64,000 nucleotides of DNA from Sphingomonas sp. ID1715 (GCF_013044515.1 NZ_JABEPR010000002.1:1-64000); one strand, 5' to 3'; positions 32,907 through 41,329 are shown, numbered from the stretch's first letter. The notes: a model not told the origin generated them from the sequence alone. A program made the numbers and translations.

Positions 32907-34810
32907 CGCATCACCGGCTCTTCGGCGGGCTCGCCGAGCTTGGGCCAGAACCAGGCGATCAGCACGAGCGCGACCGGCACCGCGCCATAAACGATCGCCC
33001 AGGGTGTGAAGATCGAGCCGACGAACAGCGCCGTCGTGAACAGCGCCGCCCAGAGCGGCCAGATCGTCGGTTCCGGCGAAGGCTCGCGCAGGTCAGGCGC
33101 GGCGTCGATCACGGAGGTCAGCAGCGTCTCCCGCTCATCCACGCGCAGACCCGTCATCACCGGCAGTTGGTCGCCCATATCCCAGAGCGGCGTGCGGCTC
33201 TCGACGACCGGTATGTGCGCGAAATTATATGGCTGCGGCGGCGATGTCGTCGACCATTCCAGCGTCGCGGCGTTCCAAGGGTTGGAACCGGCGATCGCGC
33301 CCAGCTTCCAGGATCGCAGCACATTAATCGCGAACAGCAGCACGGCGACGGCAGTGAGGAAGGCACCGACGGTCGAGAGCAAGTTCAGCATGTCCCAGCC
33401 CATGCCGGCCGGATAGGTGTAGACGCGGCGCGGCATGCCCATCAGTCCCGTCCAGTGCATCGGCATGAAGGTCAGGTTGAAGCCGACGAACAACAGGCCG
33501 AAGCTCCAGCGGCCGAGCGTTTCCGACATCATCCGGCCGGTGATCTTGGGGAACCAGTAGGTGACTGCGCCGAGCAGCGGGAAGACACCGCCGCCGATCA
33601 GCACATAATGGAAGTGCGCAACCACGAAATAGGTGTCGTGCATCTGCAGGTCGAGGGGCACGCTCGCGACCATGACGCCCGATAGGCCGCCGATCACGAA
33701 CGTGACGATGAAGGCGATGACATAGAGCAGCGGCACCTCGAAGCGCGGGCGCCCGGCCCAGATCGTCGCGATCCAGCAGAATATCTGGACGCCCGCGGGG
33801 ATCGACACCGTCATGCTCGCCGCCGTGTAAAAGGCATAGCCAAGGCGCGGCAGACCGGCCGCGAACATGTGGTGGACCCAGAGGCCGAAGGCGAGCAGGC
33901 CAATCGACACCAGCGCCAGCACCATGAATGGATAGCCGAACACGGGCCGGCCAGTGAACGTCTCGGTAATCTGGCTGACGAAGCCGACGGCTGGCAGGAA
34001 TATGATGTAGACTTCCGGGTGGCCGAAGAACCAGAAGAGATGCTGCCACAGCAGCGGATCGCCACCTTCGACCGGGTTGAAGAAGTGCGTGCCGACCAGC
34101 CGGTCCGCGATCAGGAAGCTTGAGGCCAGCGTGACCGACGGCATCGAAAAGATGACCATCAGCGAGGTGACCAGCACGCCCCAGACGAACAGCGGCATGC
34201 GGTCGAGCCGCATGCCGGGCGCCCGCTGCTTCAGGATCGTCGCGACGAGTTCCACCGACACTGCCAGCGCCGCCACTTCGGTGAAGGTGATCATCTGCGC
34301 CCAGAAATCGACGCGCTTGCCGGGGCTGTATTGGGGACCGGAGAGCGGCACGTAGGAGAACCAGCCGGCGTCAGGCCCGACATTCATCGCAAAGGCGACC
34401 CACAGCATCACGCCGCCGGCGAGATATACATAATAGGAAAAGGCGTTCAGTCGCGGAAAGGCGATGTTCCGAGTGCCGAGCATCAGCGGCACGAGGTAGA
34501 TCGCCACCGCCTCCATCACCGGCACGGCGAAAAGGAACATCATCGTCGTGCCGTGCATGGTGAAGATCTGATTGTAGCGATCGGCGCTGATCAGGCCGCT
34601 CTCCGGCGTCGCCAGCTGCACGCGCATGACCAGCGCGAGCACGCCTGCGAGCGCGAAGAAGATGAAGGCGGTGATGATGTAGCGGCGGCCGATCTCCTTG
34701 TGATCGACGCTCGACAGCCAGCCGATCAGGCCCGGTTCGCGCGACCAGGTCTTGTACAGGCGGTCGTGCAGTTCAGGCCCCTGCAGGGCCACCCCGCCGC
34801 GCGGCGTCAT
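32903..34810 (-). CDS. coxA: Heme-copper oxidase subunit I, with altered proton-channel residues
   Basis: A 635-residue, twelve-or-more-helix catalytic subunit reducing O2 to water. Ligands are present: His86 (MHGTTM, low-spin heme), His264 with Tyr268 in FFGHPEVYI, His313/His314 (CuB) and His399/His401 in HDTYFVVAHFHYVL. Glu266 of the HPEVY motif is kept. However, the D-channel entrance Asp (GAPDMAFPR in usual oxidases) is Asn115 (GTRNIAFPR), and the K-channel Lys (IPTGVKVF) is Gln342 in IPAGVQIF, with Thr also changed to Ala. The C-terminus adds about 100 residues with two further helices. The ATG at 34810 overlaps the subunit II stop. Confidence 0.93.
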   Translation of the reverse strand: MTPRGGVALQGPELHDRLYKTWSREPGLIGWLSSVDHKEIGRRYIITAFIFFALAGVLALVMRVQLATPESGLISADRYNQIFTMHGTTMMFLFAVPVMEAVAIYLVPLMLGTRNIAFPRLNAFSYYVYLAGGVMLWVAFAMNVGPDAGWFSYVPLSGPQYSPGKRVDFWAQMITFTEVAALAVSVELVATILKQRAPGMRLDRMPLFVWGVLVTSLMVIFSMPSVTLASSFLIADRLVGTHFFNPVEGGDPLLWQHLFWFFGHPEVYIIFLPAVGFVSQITETFTGRPVFGYPFMVLALVSIGLLAFGLWVHHMFAAGLPRLGYAFYTAASMTVSIPAGVQIFCWIATIWAGRPRFEVPLLYVIAFIVTFVIGGLSGVMVASVPLDLQMHDTYFVVAHFHYVLIGGGVFPLLGAVTYWFPKITGRMMSETLGRWSFGLLFVGFNLTFMPMHWTGLMGMPRRVYTYPAGMGWDMLNLLSTVGAFLTAVAVLLFAINVLRSWKLGAIAGSNPWNAATLEWSTTSPPQPYNFAHIPVVESRTPLWDMGDQLPVMTGLRVDERETLLTSVIDAAPDLREPSPEPTIWPLWAALFTTALFVGSIFTPWAIVYGAVPVALVLIAWFWPKLGEPAEEPVMR

Positions 34811-35883
34811 TTCAGCGTCTCGAGATAGGCAACGACCGCATCGAGTTCGCGCGGCTCAAGGCCGATATAGGGCATGCGGCTGCCCGGCTTCACGCCCTGC
34901 GGATCGGCGATCCAGGCGTAGAGATTGCCCCGGTTCATCGGCAGCGTGCCTGCGGCTATCGACTTGCGGCTGGCGACGTGGGTGAGGTCCGGGCCTACGC
35001 GCGCATTGATCGGCGTGCCGGTGATCGCGTGGCAGACCGAGCATTCGCGCGACACGATGTAATTCGCGCCCGCTTGCTCAAGCCTCGTCCTCGGCGCCGG
35101 GGCGGGCTTGAGCTGGCTGCGCCACCAGTTGAGAAACTGCGCCTCCGGCTCGACCATTACGTCGAGGGCCATGTGCGCGTGCTGCGCGCCGCAGAATTCG
35201 GCGCATTGTCCGCGAAACTGGCCCGTGCGTCGCGGCAGTAGTGCGATGTCGGTCCTCCGCCCGGGGATCAGGTCCTGCTTGCCGGCAAGATTGGGAATCC
35301 AGAAGCTGTGGATCACGTCGTTGGACGCGAGTTCGATGTGCACGGGCCGACCGACCGGCAGGTGGAGCTCGTTGGCCGTGCGAACCGTCTCTCCCGGATA
35401 GCTGCCGAAATATTCGACGCTCCACCACCATTGATTGGCGGTGAGGCGGATGCGCACCGGATTGGGTTGCGCGGCGTAACTGGCCATTGCCCGGTCGGTC
35501 AGCCAGCTGGCGAAGGCGAGGCCGATCAGGCCGATGGTAATCAGCCCGACCCAAGCCTTGAACACCGGCCTGACCTGATCGTCCCCGCCCTCCCGGCGTC
35601 CCCGCAGGATTGCAAGCGCCAGAAAGCCGATCACCAGCGCGTACATCACGCCGCAGACGATCAGGAAGACGAGGAAGAGTGTGTTGAATGCGTCGGTATG
35701 GGCGCCGGCAGAAGGCAGGATGTTCTGTTTGCCGGCGCAGCCGCTTAGGCCAAGGCAGAATACCACAAAATGGTTCGGGCTGAGCTTGTCGAAGCCCTCC
35801 CTTCTTCGCATCTGCCGTAAAGAAAGGGAGGCCTTCGACAAGCTGAGGCCAAACCGGATGAGGGGTGCGGACAGACCCCTCAC
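34807..35883 (-). CDS. coxB: Cytochrome c oxidase subunit II with fused C-terminal cytochrome c; repeat in signal region
   Basis: A caa3-type subunit II: lipobox LGLSGC near residue 49, two membrane helices (about 65-90 and 110-130), QWWWSVEYFG, CuA site CAEFCGAQHAHM with upstream His in VIHSFWIPN, then a heme c domain (ECSVCHAITG, SRMPYIG). It accepts electrons from cytochrome c and passes them to subunit I. The GTG at 35883 overlaps the preceding stop (GTGA). About 28 residues (10-37, SLSKASLSL and GFDKLSP) between this start and the lipobox are encoded by a palindromic repeat. A start at the ATG at 35811, inside the repeat, is possible but has no ribosome binding site. Confidence 0.9.
   Translation of the reverse strand: MRGLSAPLIRFGLSLSKASLSLRQMRRREGFDKLSPNHFVVFCLGLSGCAGKQNILPSAGAHTDAFNTLFLVFLIVCGVMYALVIGFLALAILRGRREGGDDQVRPVFKAWVGLITIGLIGLAFASWLTDRAMASYAAQPNPVRIRLTANQWWWSVEYFGSYPGETVRTANELHLPVGRPVHIELASNDVIHSFWIPNLAGKQDLIPGRRTDIALLPRRTGQFRGQCAEFCGAQHAHMALDVMVEPEAQFLNWWRSQLKPAPAPRTRLEQAGANYIVSRECSVCHAITGTPINARVGPDLTHVASRKSIAAGTLPMNRGNLYAWIADPQGVKPGSRMPYIGLEPRELDAVVAYLETLK
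35772..35855. repeat. 84-bp palindromic repeat inside the coxB signal-peptide region
   Basis: Two 32-base arms (35772-35803 and 35824-35855) pair with four mismatches around a 20-base loop. The core AGCTTGTCGAAG/CTTCGACAAGCT differs from the repeat in the desulfurase gene, so it is another family. Its length is 28 codons and keeps the coxB frame open. Confidence 0.85.
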
Positions 35884-36437
35884 CGCACCGTGCCTTGCAC
35901 CGCTGCCGGGTTGGCGTTGTTCACCGGCTCAGGCTGGGCCAGCGTCGGCGGATAGATGTTGCTCATGCCGTCGCTGCGGCTGGGCGCGGCGTCCTTCGGC
36001 ACTTGTGCCGATAGCGTGCGGACATAGGCGGCGATCTGCCACATCTGCTGCGGCGTCAGCTTGCCGCGCCAGCTTGGCATACCGTTCGGCCGCCCCTGGT
36101 CGAGCGTGGCGACGATCGCCTCCATCGTCCCGCCATAGCGCCACTGATCGTCGGTGAGCGCCGGCCCCATGCCGCCGCCGCCATTGGCGTGGCAGCCGAC
36201 GCAGTTCATCTGCTTGTAGAGCCGTCCGCCCTCGCTGATGTGAAAGGCGTTCTCCTCGTACATCTTGGCGCGGGGATCTTCCGCCGCGACAAGTTTCACC
36301 CCCGGCACCAGCTCGGACGTGCGGGGCACCGGCACGGTCTCGGGGAGCGGCGTCCCCCTGCTCTCCCGCGCCTCCCGGTCGCAGCCGGCGAGGAGTGCGA
36401 GCGCGAACAATGCCCCGTTACGGAAGCACGAAATCAT
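35880..36437 (-). CDS. Lipoprotein c-type cytochrome
   Basis: A 185-residue monoheme cytochrome c with a lipoprotein signal (FALALLAGC, lipid on Cys22). The heme site is MNCVGCHANGGGGMGP, with a likely Met ligand in NGMPSWRGKLTPQQMWQIAAYVRTLS. The sequence type is the one found next to PQQ alcohol dehydrogenases as their direct electron acceptor. The ATG at 36437 overlaps the dehydrogenase gene end by 20 bases, and the stop overlaps the coxB start, placing it between donor and acceptor in the operon as well as, probably, in electron flow. Confidence 0.9.
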   Translation of the reverse strand: MISCFRNGALFALALLAGCDREARESRGTPLPETVPVPRTSELVPGVKLVAAEDPRAKMYEENAFHISEGGRLYKQMNCVGCHANGGGGMGPALTDDQWRYGGTMEAIVATLDQGRPNGMPSWRGKLTPQQMWQIAAYVRTLSAQVPKDAAPSRSDGMSNIYPPTLAQPEPVNNANPAAVQGTVR

Positions 36438-38181
36438 AGAGCATGCCTCCGCCGGTCGACTTGTTCGGCAGGTCCTGCATCGCGGCGCCGAAGCCGAGCG
36501 CGATGGTGGGGTCCTTTGGATCGAGTCCGCCCGAGACGATCGCCCCGGACCAGCCGCCGACGCCCGACAGGATCGCGATGTGCTGCTTGCCGTCCGGCCC
36601 GCGATAGCTGATCGGCTGGCCGATGATGCCGGAGCCGGTCTTGAACTGCCACAACAGCTTGCCGTCACGCGCATCGACGGCTTTGAACCAGCCTTCCATC
36701 GTGCCGTAGAAGACGATGTCGCCGGCGGTCACCAGCGCGCCGCTCCACAGCGGCAGGTCTTCCTTGATCTCCCAGACGGCGCGGCGGCGGCCCGGGTCCC
36801 AGGCGGTGAAGACTCCGCGGTTGCCGCCGGGCCCCGCATACATCTTCACTTCCGCGCCGATATAAGGCGTGCCGGCCAGATAGCCGACCTCCATCACGCC
36901 CATGTCCATGCAGAGATTGTTGTGCGGGATGTACATCAAGCCCGTGCGCGGGCTGAAGGCCGACGGATTCCAGTCCTTCATGCCGGGCGCCGCCGGGCAG
37001 ACGCCGCGGACGACCTTGCCCTGTTTCGGCTCCTTCTCCGGGTTGGGAATGAGGCGCCCGGTTTTCAGATCCACGCCCTTTGCGGCAGTGACGGTGCCGT
37101 AGGGATCGGCGCTGAGCACCTGGCCCGTCACTCGGTCCATCACGTAGATGAAGCCGTTGCGTTCGGCCCTGACCAGCAGCTTCCTCATCTTGCCGTTCAC
37201 GGGGAAGTTGACGAGGATCTGCTCGTTGATTCCGTCGTGATCGTAAAGGTCGTGCGGGCTGAACTGGTAGTACCAGCGCGCCTGGCCGGTCCGCACGTCG
37301 CGAGCGAAAATGCCCGTCGTCCATTTATTGTCGCCCGGCCGCTGTTCCGGATTCCAGGGGCCGGGATTGCCGGTTCCGTAATAGACGAGCTTCAGATCGG
37401 GATCGTAGCTGATCCAGCCCCACGTAGTGCCGCCGCCGATCTTCCAGGCTTCGGGCGGCCAGGTGGTGACGCCCAGATCCTTGCCGCGATCGCTGGCGTA
37501 GAAGGGCTTGAACTCAGGCCCGATCAGCACATCCTTGTCCGGCCCGGTCGACCAGGCCCGCCAGACGATCCGACCGGACCGCGCGTCCAGCGCCGTCAGC
37601 CAGCCGCGCACGCCCATTTCGCCGCCCGAATTGCCGACGAGCACTTTCCCGTCGGCGACCAGCGGCGCCATCGTCATCGTCGCGCCGCGGTTGATGTCGT
37701 CGAGCTTGGTGCGCCAGACTTCCTTGCCGGTCGCGGCGTCGAGCGCGATCGTGTTGTTGTCGAGTGTGTTGAAGAAGATGCGTCCGTTGGCATAGGCCGC
37801 GCCGCGATTGACCACGTCGCAGCACGCGACGCCTTGTGCGGCAGCCGCGGGTTTCGGGTCGAACTTCCACTTCACCGGGGCGCCCGGCCTGGTCAGGTCC
37901 AGCGCATAGACATGGTTCGGATAGGGCGTGACGATGTACATCGTGCCGCCGACGACGAGCGGTGCTGCCTCATGGCCTTTGACGATGCCGGTCGAGAAGG
38001 TGAAGGCGACCTGCAGCTTCGGCACATTGTCGCGATTGATCTGGTCGAGACCGCTGAACCGGCTGCTCGAATAACTGTGCGCCGGCATGGTCCATTGGCC
38101 GTCTTCTTCGGCACGAACCGCGGATGGCGGCGATCCAACGGTGCAAACCACCAAAAGACAGGCCCAAAATCGCCCGTTCAC
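36418..38181 (-). CDS. PQQ-dependent alcohol dehydrogenase, probably lanthanide-dependent
   Basis: A 587-residue periplasmic eight-bladed quinoprotein (methanol/ethanol dehydrogenase family) with signal peptide to about residue 24 (SAVRA). Seen: the vicinal disulfide Cys120-Cys121 (GVACCDVV), metal ligands Glu188 (SGGEMG) and Asn272 (GTGNPGPWNP), catalytic Asp314 and a second Asp316 in PHDLYDHDGINE. The Asp two residues after the catalytic Asp is the known mark of lanthanide-using XoxF/PedH/ExaF-type enzymes; calcium enzymes have Ala, Ser or Thr there. The GTG at 38181 has GGGAGGGC upstream. It is the first gene of the ten-gene unit. PQQ synthesis genes are not in the window; the alcohol substrate is unknown. 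Confidence 0.93.
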   Translation of the reverse strand: MNGRFWACLLVVCTVGSPPSAVRAEEDGQWTMPAHSYSSSRFSGLDQINRDNVPKLQVAFTFSTGIVKGHEAAPLVVGGTMYIVTPYPNHVYALDLTRPGAPVKWKFDPKPAAAAQGVACCDVVNRGAAYANGRIFFNTLDNNTIALDAATGKEVWRTKLDDINRGATMTMAPLVADGKVLVGNSGGEMGVRGWLTALDARSGRIVWRAWSTGPDKDVLIGPEFKPFYASDRGKDLGVTTWPPEAWKIGGGTTWGWISYDPDLKLVYYGTGNPGPWNPEQRPGDNKWTTGIFARDVRTGQARWYYQFSPHDLYDHDGINEQILVNFPVNGKMRKLLVRAERNGFIYVMDRVTGQVLSADPYGTVTAAKGVDLKTGRLIPNPEKEPKQGKVVRGVCPAAPGMKDWNPSAFSPRTGLMYIPHNNLCMDMGVMEVGYLAGTPYIGAEVKMYAGPGGNRGVFTAWDPGRRRAVWEIKEDLPLWSGALVTAGDIVFYGTMEGWFKAVDARDGKLLWQFKTGSGIIGQPISYRGPDGKQHIAILSGVGGWSGAIVSGGLDPKDPTIALGFGAAMQDLPNKSTGGGMLYDFVLP

Positions 38182-38240
38182 ATGCCCTCCCGCGGCCGAT
38201 CGAAGCCCACCTTCTTCTATTCTGCTGGTCCAATGCGGGA

Positions 38241-38256
38241 GGAACGATCTCGTTCC
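38241..38256. promoter_or_regulatory. Palindrome upstream of the PQQ/oxidase cluster
   Basis: GGAACGA-TC-TCGTTCC is a perfect inverted repeat with seven-base arms, 60 bases before the dehydrogenase GTG. The 123-base gap between the dehydrogenase and the radical SAM gene must hold the cluster promoter, so this is a reasonable operator candidate. No adjacent regulator gene was found. Confidence 0.4.
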
Positions 38257-38304
38257 GAAACGAACTCCGGATTTTCCTTTATTTAACTCAGATTAGGTCG
38301 ATCT

Positions 38305-39378
38305 TCAGAATAGGCGCAGCTGCGGCCCTTCAGGTGCGCGGAACAGGTCGGTCCGCAACTCCATCCGCTCCTCGTTGAGCCGCAGCTTCTTGCACATGCG
38401 ATTGAAGCGGGTGCGCAGTAGGTCTGCCCAAGGTCCCTGCCCCTGCATCCGCGTATAGAAATTGGGATCATTATCCCTCCCACCGCGGATCGACTGGATG
38501 ATCGACATCACCTTGCCCGCGCGCTCAGGGAAATGTTCGTCAAGCCAGGCCCTGAACAGCGGCGCCACCTCGTGCGGCAATCGCACGGGGAGAAAAAAGG
38601 CGCCGCGCGCGCCTGCCTCCGCCGCGCGTTCGAGGAGGTGCTCCATTTCGTGATCGGTGATCGCAGGGATGACGGGTGAGATCGAGACGAACACCGGAAC
38701 ACCCGCATCGGCAAGCAAACGCACGGCCGCGAGACGCTTTTCCGGATGCGGCGCCCTGGGTTCGACCGTGCGCGCGACCGTCGCATCGAGCGACGTGATC
38801 GACAGCGCCACTGCTGTCAGCCTCTGCGCAGCCATGGGGGCGAGCAAGTCGATGTCGCGCGTGACGCGGTCCGACTTGGTGGTGATCGAGGCTGGATGCC
38901 GGCATTCGCTCAGCACCTCCAACAGCGCGCGAGTGATCCGCCATTTGCCCTCGATGGGCTGATAGGGATCGGTATTCGTGCCCATTGCGATCGGACGCGG
39001 GCTGTAGCCGGGCTTTGCCAGTTCAGTCCTCAGCAGCGCCGCCGCATCCGGCTTTGCAAATAGCTTCGTCTCGAAATCCAGTCCTGGTGACAGATCGTGG
39101 TAGGCGTGGCTCGGCCGAGCGAAGCAATAGATGCAGCCATGCTCGCAGCCGCGATAGGCGTTGATCGAACGGTCGAACGGCACATCCGGCGACGCGTTCC
39201 GAGTGATGATTGTCTTCGGCTTCTCGATCGTCACGGTCGTGCGCAGCGTCGGCGGCGCGTCATCGACCTGCGTTCTTTGGTCGAGCCAGTCGCCGTCCGC
39301 CAGCCGCTCGGGCAGATTGAAGCGGCTGCTTTCGCGGTTGATCGTCGCGCCGCGCGCCGGGCGAAGACTCGGATTCAT
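38305..39378 (-). CDS. Radical SAM protein, PA0069/SplB-like family
   Basis: A 357-residue radical SAM protein with the 4Fe-4S motif in YRGCEHGCIYCFARPSH (CxxxCxxC). It also shows GTNTDPYQPIE, TKSDRVTRDIDLL and SISPVIPAITDHEMEHLLERA, typical of the widespread PA0069-type group related to spore photoproduct lyases. The reaction of this group is not established. It ends about 120 bases upstream of the PQQ cluster on the same strand and may or may not be related to it. The start is the ATG at 39378. Confidence 0.87.
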   Translation of the reverse strand: MNPSLRPARGATINRESSRFNLPERLADGDWLDQRTQVDDAPPTLRTTVTIEKPKTIITRNASPDVPFDRSINAYRGCEHGCIYCFARPSHAYHDLSPGLDFETKLFAKPDAAALLRTELAKPGYSPRPIAMGTNTDPYQPIEGKWRITRALLEVLSECRHPASITTKSDRVTRDIDLLAPMAAQRLTAVALSITSLDATVARTVEPRAPHPEKRLAAVRLLADAGVPVFVSISPVIPAITDHEMEHLLERAAEAGARGAFFLPVRLPHEVAPLFRAWLDEHFPERAGKVMSIIQSIRGGRDNDPNFYTRMQGQGPWADLLRTRFNRMCKKLRLNEERMELRTDLFRAPEGPQLRLF

Positions 39379-39540
39379 CCCGAGAGCCTACGCCCGCGCT
39401 TGGAACATATCAAGAACACTTGCGCTGCTGTACCAAAGCGGGACGACGCATCGGAACTCCAGCGCTGTGCAATAGCGGCCAAATAGAGTAAAGAAGTCGT
39501 TAGTTGCGTTCCAATGCAACTGATAGGGGGAGTTAAATCG

Positions 39541-40212
39541 ATGAAAAGCATGCTTAAGGTTGCGATTCTCGTATCGTCGGCTCTTTGCTTCGCGACGCCG
39601 GCCTTGGCAGACATCGACACCACCGGCACCGACATTGGCAATGTCCAGCAATTTGGTGCCACCAACACCGCGACCTATGGCCAGACCTTCACGGCCGGCG
39701 CGGGCGACACCACTCTTTCCAGCTTTTCCATGTACCTGCGCGATCGTTTCTCGGGTTCGGGCACGCTCGACCTGAAGGGCTACATCGCGACCTGGGACGG
39801 CTCGAAGGCGGGCACCCTCCTCTACAGCAGCGGCGTCCAAACGATGAATGCCGCGGCGACTCTGCAGGAGTTCGCCTTCGCCCCGAACATCGCGGTGACG
39901 CCAGGACAGGAATATGTCGCGTTCCTCAGCATCTCGGACCTGCCGGAGCAGTCGGACAGCACCTTCCGCATGCCGGTCAGCGGCAACACCATCCCCGGTC
40001 TGTTCGTGTTCATGAACAACGGCACGAACTTCGGCGACCTGTTCGTCAACGGATGGTCGCAAGGCTTTCTGGGCGACAACGACGTCTGGCTGAAGGTGGA
40101 CTTCAACGGCAATGCCGTGCCTGAGCCGGCGACCTGGGCGATGATGATCGCGGGCTTTGGCCTGGCCGGCGCCGGCATGCGCCGCCGCGCGGTCAAGGTC
40201 GCGTTCGCCTGA
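39541..40212 (+). CDS. Secreted PEPxxWA-CTERM protein, function unknown
   Basis: A 223-residue exported protein: signal peptide MKSMLKVAILVSSALCFATPALA, a beta-rich middle region and the C-terminal sorting signal VPEPATWAMMIAGFGLAGAGMRRR (PEPxxWA, hydrophobic helix, basic end). Proteins with this tail are processed by an exosortase and go to the cell surface or matrix. The ATG follows AGGGGGAG. A strong hairpin terminator lies just after the stop. The middle part matches no family I recognise. No exosortase gene is in the window. Confidence 0.85.
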   Translation: MKSMLKVAILVSSALCFATPALADIDTTGTDIGNVQQFGATNTATYGQTFTAGAGDTTLSSFSMYLRDRFSGSGTLDLKGYIATWDGSKAGTLLYSSGVQTMNAAATLQEFAFAPNIAVTPGQEYVAFLSISDLPEQSDSTFRMPVSGNTIPGLFVFMNNGTNFGDLFVNGWSQGFLGDNDVWLKVDFNGNAVPEPATWAMMIAGFGLAGAGMRRRAVKVAFA

Positions 40213-40219
40213 CTCGATC

Positions 40220-40246
40220 GACCCCGCCCGATCATCGGGCGGGGTC
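40220..40246. terminator. Hairpin terminator between convergent genes
   Basis: GACCCCGCCCGA-TCA-TCGGGCGGGGTC is a perfect 12-bp stem with a three-base loop, between the PEPxxWA gene and the convergent racemase-like gene. The T-run on the plus strand is weak (ATGTTT). It probably serves both directions. Confidence 0.75.
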
Positions 40247-40252
40247 ATGTTT

Positions 40253-41329
40253 CTAGCGCCAGCGGGCCAGCGCCGCCTCGGCTGATATAGACGTGGGCGC
40301 TTCGACCGTGCCCGGAGCGTGCGCGAAGCGCGGCGCGGGCGCGGCCTGCGCGACGCCTTCACGCTCGATGAAGCTGCCGCGACTCCGATTGTGGGGGTGG
40401 CTCGGTGCCTCCGCAAAACTCAACACGGGCGTGACGCACGCATCGGTGCCTGCGAAGATCGCTGCCCATTCATCCCGGCTCTTTTGCGCGAAACGGTTTG
40501 CGAAGCCGCGCGCCAGTTCCGGCCAGCGCGACGGCGGGTGTTGCGGATAGTCGGCTGCATCCAGCTCCAATCCCTTGAGGCACGCCGCGTAGAATTGCGG
40601 CTCGAGACAGCCCACGGCGACATATTTGCCGTCACCGCAGGCGTAACAGCGGTAGAAGTGCGCCGCGCCGTCCAGGAGGTTTGCCTCCGGCTTGTCCTGC
40701 CAGAGGCCAGCTGCCAGCCATGCGTGAAACATCGACAGCAGGGTGATCGTGCCTTCCGTCATCGCGACGTCGACGACATCACCTTGCCCGGTTTCGCGTG
40801 CGCGGAGCACGGCGGCAAGTACGCCAGTGACCAGGAACATGGCGCCGCCACCATAATCCCCGACCAGATTGAGCGGCGGCACCGGCGGCTCCCCGGCGCG
40901 GCCGATCGCGTGCAGTGCGCCAGTCAACGAGATATAGTTGATGTCGTGGCCCGCCATCGACGCGAACGGTCCAGTCTGCCCCCAGCCGGTCATGCGCCCG
41001 AACACGAGCCGCGAATTTCGAGCGTGGAGTTCGGCGGGGCCGAGACCGAGCCGTTCCATCACCCCGGGACGATAGCCTTCCAGCACGGCGTCAGCCTTGT
41101 CGAGCAAGGCAAGCGCAAGCTGCCGCCCCTCTTCGCTCTTCAGGTCCGCCTCCACGGTCGCCCGACTGCGTCCGAGAACGGCCCCACCCATCGACTGCGA
41201 GCCGGGCCTGACAAGACGGACAATATCGGCACCCATGCCCGCCAGGATCATCGCGGCGAGCGGCACCGGACCGATCGCTTCCATTTCCACGATCCGCACG
41301 CCTGCAAGCGGCCCCTGCCCGTTCGCCAT
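40253..41329 (-). CDS. CaiB/BaiF-family protein, alpha-methylacyl-CoA racemase-like
   Basis: A 358-residue family III CoA-transferase fold. Conserved segments are GPVPLAAMILAGMGADIVRLVRP, GYRPGVMERLGLGP, RMTGWGQTGPFASMAGHDINYISLTGAL and the DVAMTEG loop with the catalytic-type Asp/Glu. GHDINY and the overall length match alpha-methylacyl-CoA racemases, which interconvert 2R/2S methyl-branched acyl-CoAs before beta-oxidation, better than true CoA-transferases. The ATG at 41329 has AGGAG six bases upstream. It is divergent from the EF-G-like gene. Confidence 0.85.
   Translation of the reverse strand: MANGQGPLAGVRIVEMEAIGPVPLAAMILAGMGADIVRLVRPGSQSMGGAVLGRSRATVEADLKSEEGRQLALALLDKADAVLEGYRPGVMERLGLGPAELHARNSRLVFGRMTGWGQTGPFASMAGHDINYISLTGALHAIGRAGEPPVPPLNLVGDYGGGAMFLVTGVLAAVLRARETGQGDVVDVAMTEGTITLLSMFHAWLAAGLWQDKPEANLLDGAAHFYRCYACGDGKYVAVGCLEPQFYAACLKGLELDAADYPQHPPSRWPELARGFANRFAQKSRDEWAAIFAGTDACVTPVLSFAEAPSHPHNRSRGSFIEREGVAQAAPAPRFAHAPGTVEAPTSISAEAALARWR

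Noticed and set aside
36265-38286. 673-codon open frame on the plus strand opposite the PQQ dehydrogenase
   Set aside because: Complementary to a well-supported quinoprotein gene; composition is arginine- and alanine-rich with no domain.
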